This document shows positions 63,429 to 64,000 of a stretch of DNA of 64,000 bases, in pieces. Origin of the DNA: Desmodesmus armatus. Lineage: Eukaryota > Chlorophyta > Chlorophyceae > Sphaeropleales > Scenedesmaceae. Location: positions 186,001-250,000 of the forward strand of contig VIIQ02000667.1 in NCBI GenBank assembly GCA_007449985.2, in the 5' to 3' direction. Position 1 is the stretch's first letter; every line of letters begins with the position of its first letter. Made by a program: the position numbers and the translations under genes. The notes under the pieces were generated by a model, which saw only the letters and a program-made list of their open reading frames with translations, had not been told where the DNA came from and searched no databases.

Positions 63429-63700
63429 GTGGGTGTTGATACCGGGATGTCACAGTGTACATTTTCTACTGTGTGTGTGGTTGTCAGCAAAGGGAGTGTG
63501 TGTCGGGTGTACGGTGTGTGCGTGTGTGTGGTATATTGTTGTAGAGTGTACAACAGCCTGTGTTGCTGGAGGCCCCAGCTTTTTGTGGGTCTGTCAAGCT
63601 GACGCGGTAGCGGTGTGTATATGTGTGCTGCTGGTGGTGGTGTGGGTCGGTGGGGTGGGGGCGCAAGCTGGGTGAGGTGCTGGCTGGGGCAGTCAAGGTG
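63175..63700 (+). repeat. Copies of both ends of DUF3783-gene exon 4
   Basis: 63175-63210 copies the interior (coding LLEAQGLPPL) upstream of the exon. 63658-63700 copies the end (coding RKLGEVLAGAVK, then GTGGGT) downstream of it. Confidence 0.85.
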
Positions 63701-64000
63701 GGTGTCAAGACTGGGGACGTCTCAATGTGCGGTGTGTACCGTGTGTGTATGAGTGTGTGTCAGCAGAGGGAGTGTGTACCGTGTGCTGAATGTGTCGACA
63801 GATGGAGTACTTGGATACATGCAAGCTCACCAAGACTGTCCTGCTAGTGTGTGGGCGTGTGGTGTCTTGCTCTACACTGTACTTGTGCGTGTGCGTGTGG
63901 TGTCTTGCTCTACACTGTACTGGCAGTGTACAACATGCCATGTCGTTGGAGGCTCCAGCTTCTTTGTAGGTGCGTCAAGGTGATGCAGTTGGTGTTTATA
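63429..64000. other. Intron or 3' sequence of the DUF3783 gene, GT-rich
   Basis: Dominated by TGTGTG-type sequence with repeated blocks (GTGGTGTCTTGCTCTACACT at about 63859 and 63898). One possible terminal exon at about 63801. The window ends here. Confidence 0.5.

Overview
This window is nuclear DNA from a green alga, most likely a chlamydomonadalean chlorophyte; I cannot name the species. The evidence is many short exons with GTGAGT-type donors, plastid and mitochondrial targeting leaders, genes of plant type (BIOF, FTSH4, plastid homoserine kinase), long Gln/Ala/Ser runs from CAG/CTG repeats, and a C-terminal MYND-finger protein with glutamine-rich linkers. The sequence shows no bacterial operons, CRISPR arrays or rRNA.

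Layout, left to right: 1-2413 (-) KAPA synthase BIOF, cut by the left edge; 2414-7341 repeats with eight copies of a ~70-nt foldback; 7342-7577 (+) a two-exon 55-residue membrane protein; 8788-22384 (-) the i-AAA protease FTSH4 in 15 exons, one intron of which holds a satellite and a LINE remnant; 22943-25913 (-) ubiquitin-L40; 26930-31441 (+) a MYND-finger gene with several reading-frame breaks; 31442-36848 non-coding, with a 44-bp minisatellite and a 77-nt hairpin; 36849-41937 (-) homoserine kinase; 41938-44784 non-coding, with palindromes and a possible SINE; 44785-50058 (-) an unrecognised 399-residue secreted protein; 52389-53912 (+) a single-exon F-box/LRR protein; 55374-60088 (-) the meiotic recombination factor HOP2; 60606 onward (+) a DUF3783-type protein, head to head with HOP2. 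The genes look like ordinary independent eukaryotic loci (biotin and threonine synthesis, mitochondrial proteolysis, translation, meiosis), not a cluster with one purpose.

The most unusual property is shared by seven of the eight clearly multi-exon genes; the secreted-protein gene is the exception. Exon edges, meaning the splice donor or acceptor plus 20-100 nt of adjoining exon, occur in diverged tandem copies inside the neighbouring intron, mostly with the splice dinucleotide kept (2 to 5 copies per junction). Intron homopolymers are also strand-asymmetric: in the sense strand, G-runs tend to follow donors and C-runs tend to precede acceptors. Together these suggest intron growth by repeated duplication of splice junctions, and possibly G:C pairing across introns. 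This is inference from sequence and needs transcripts to test.
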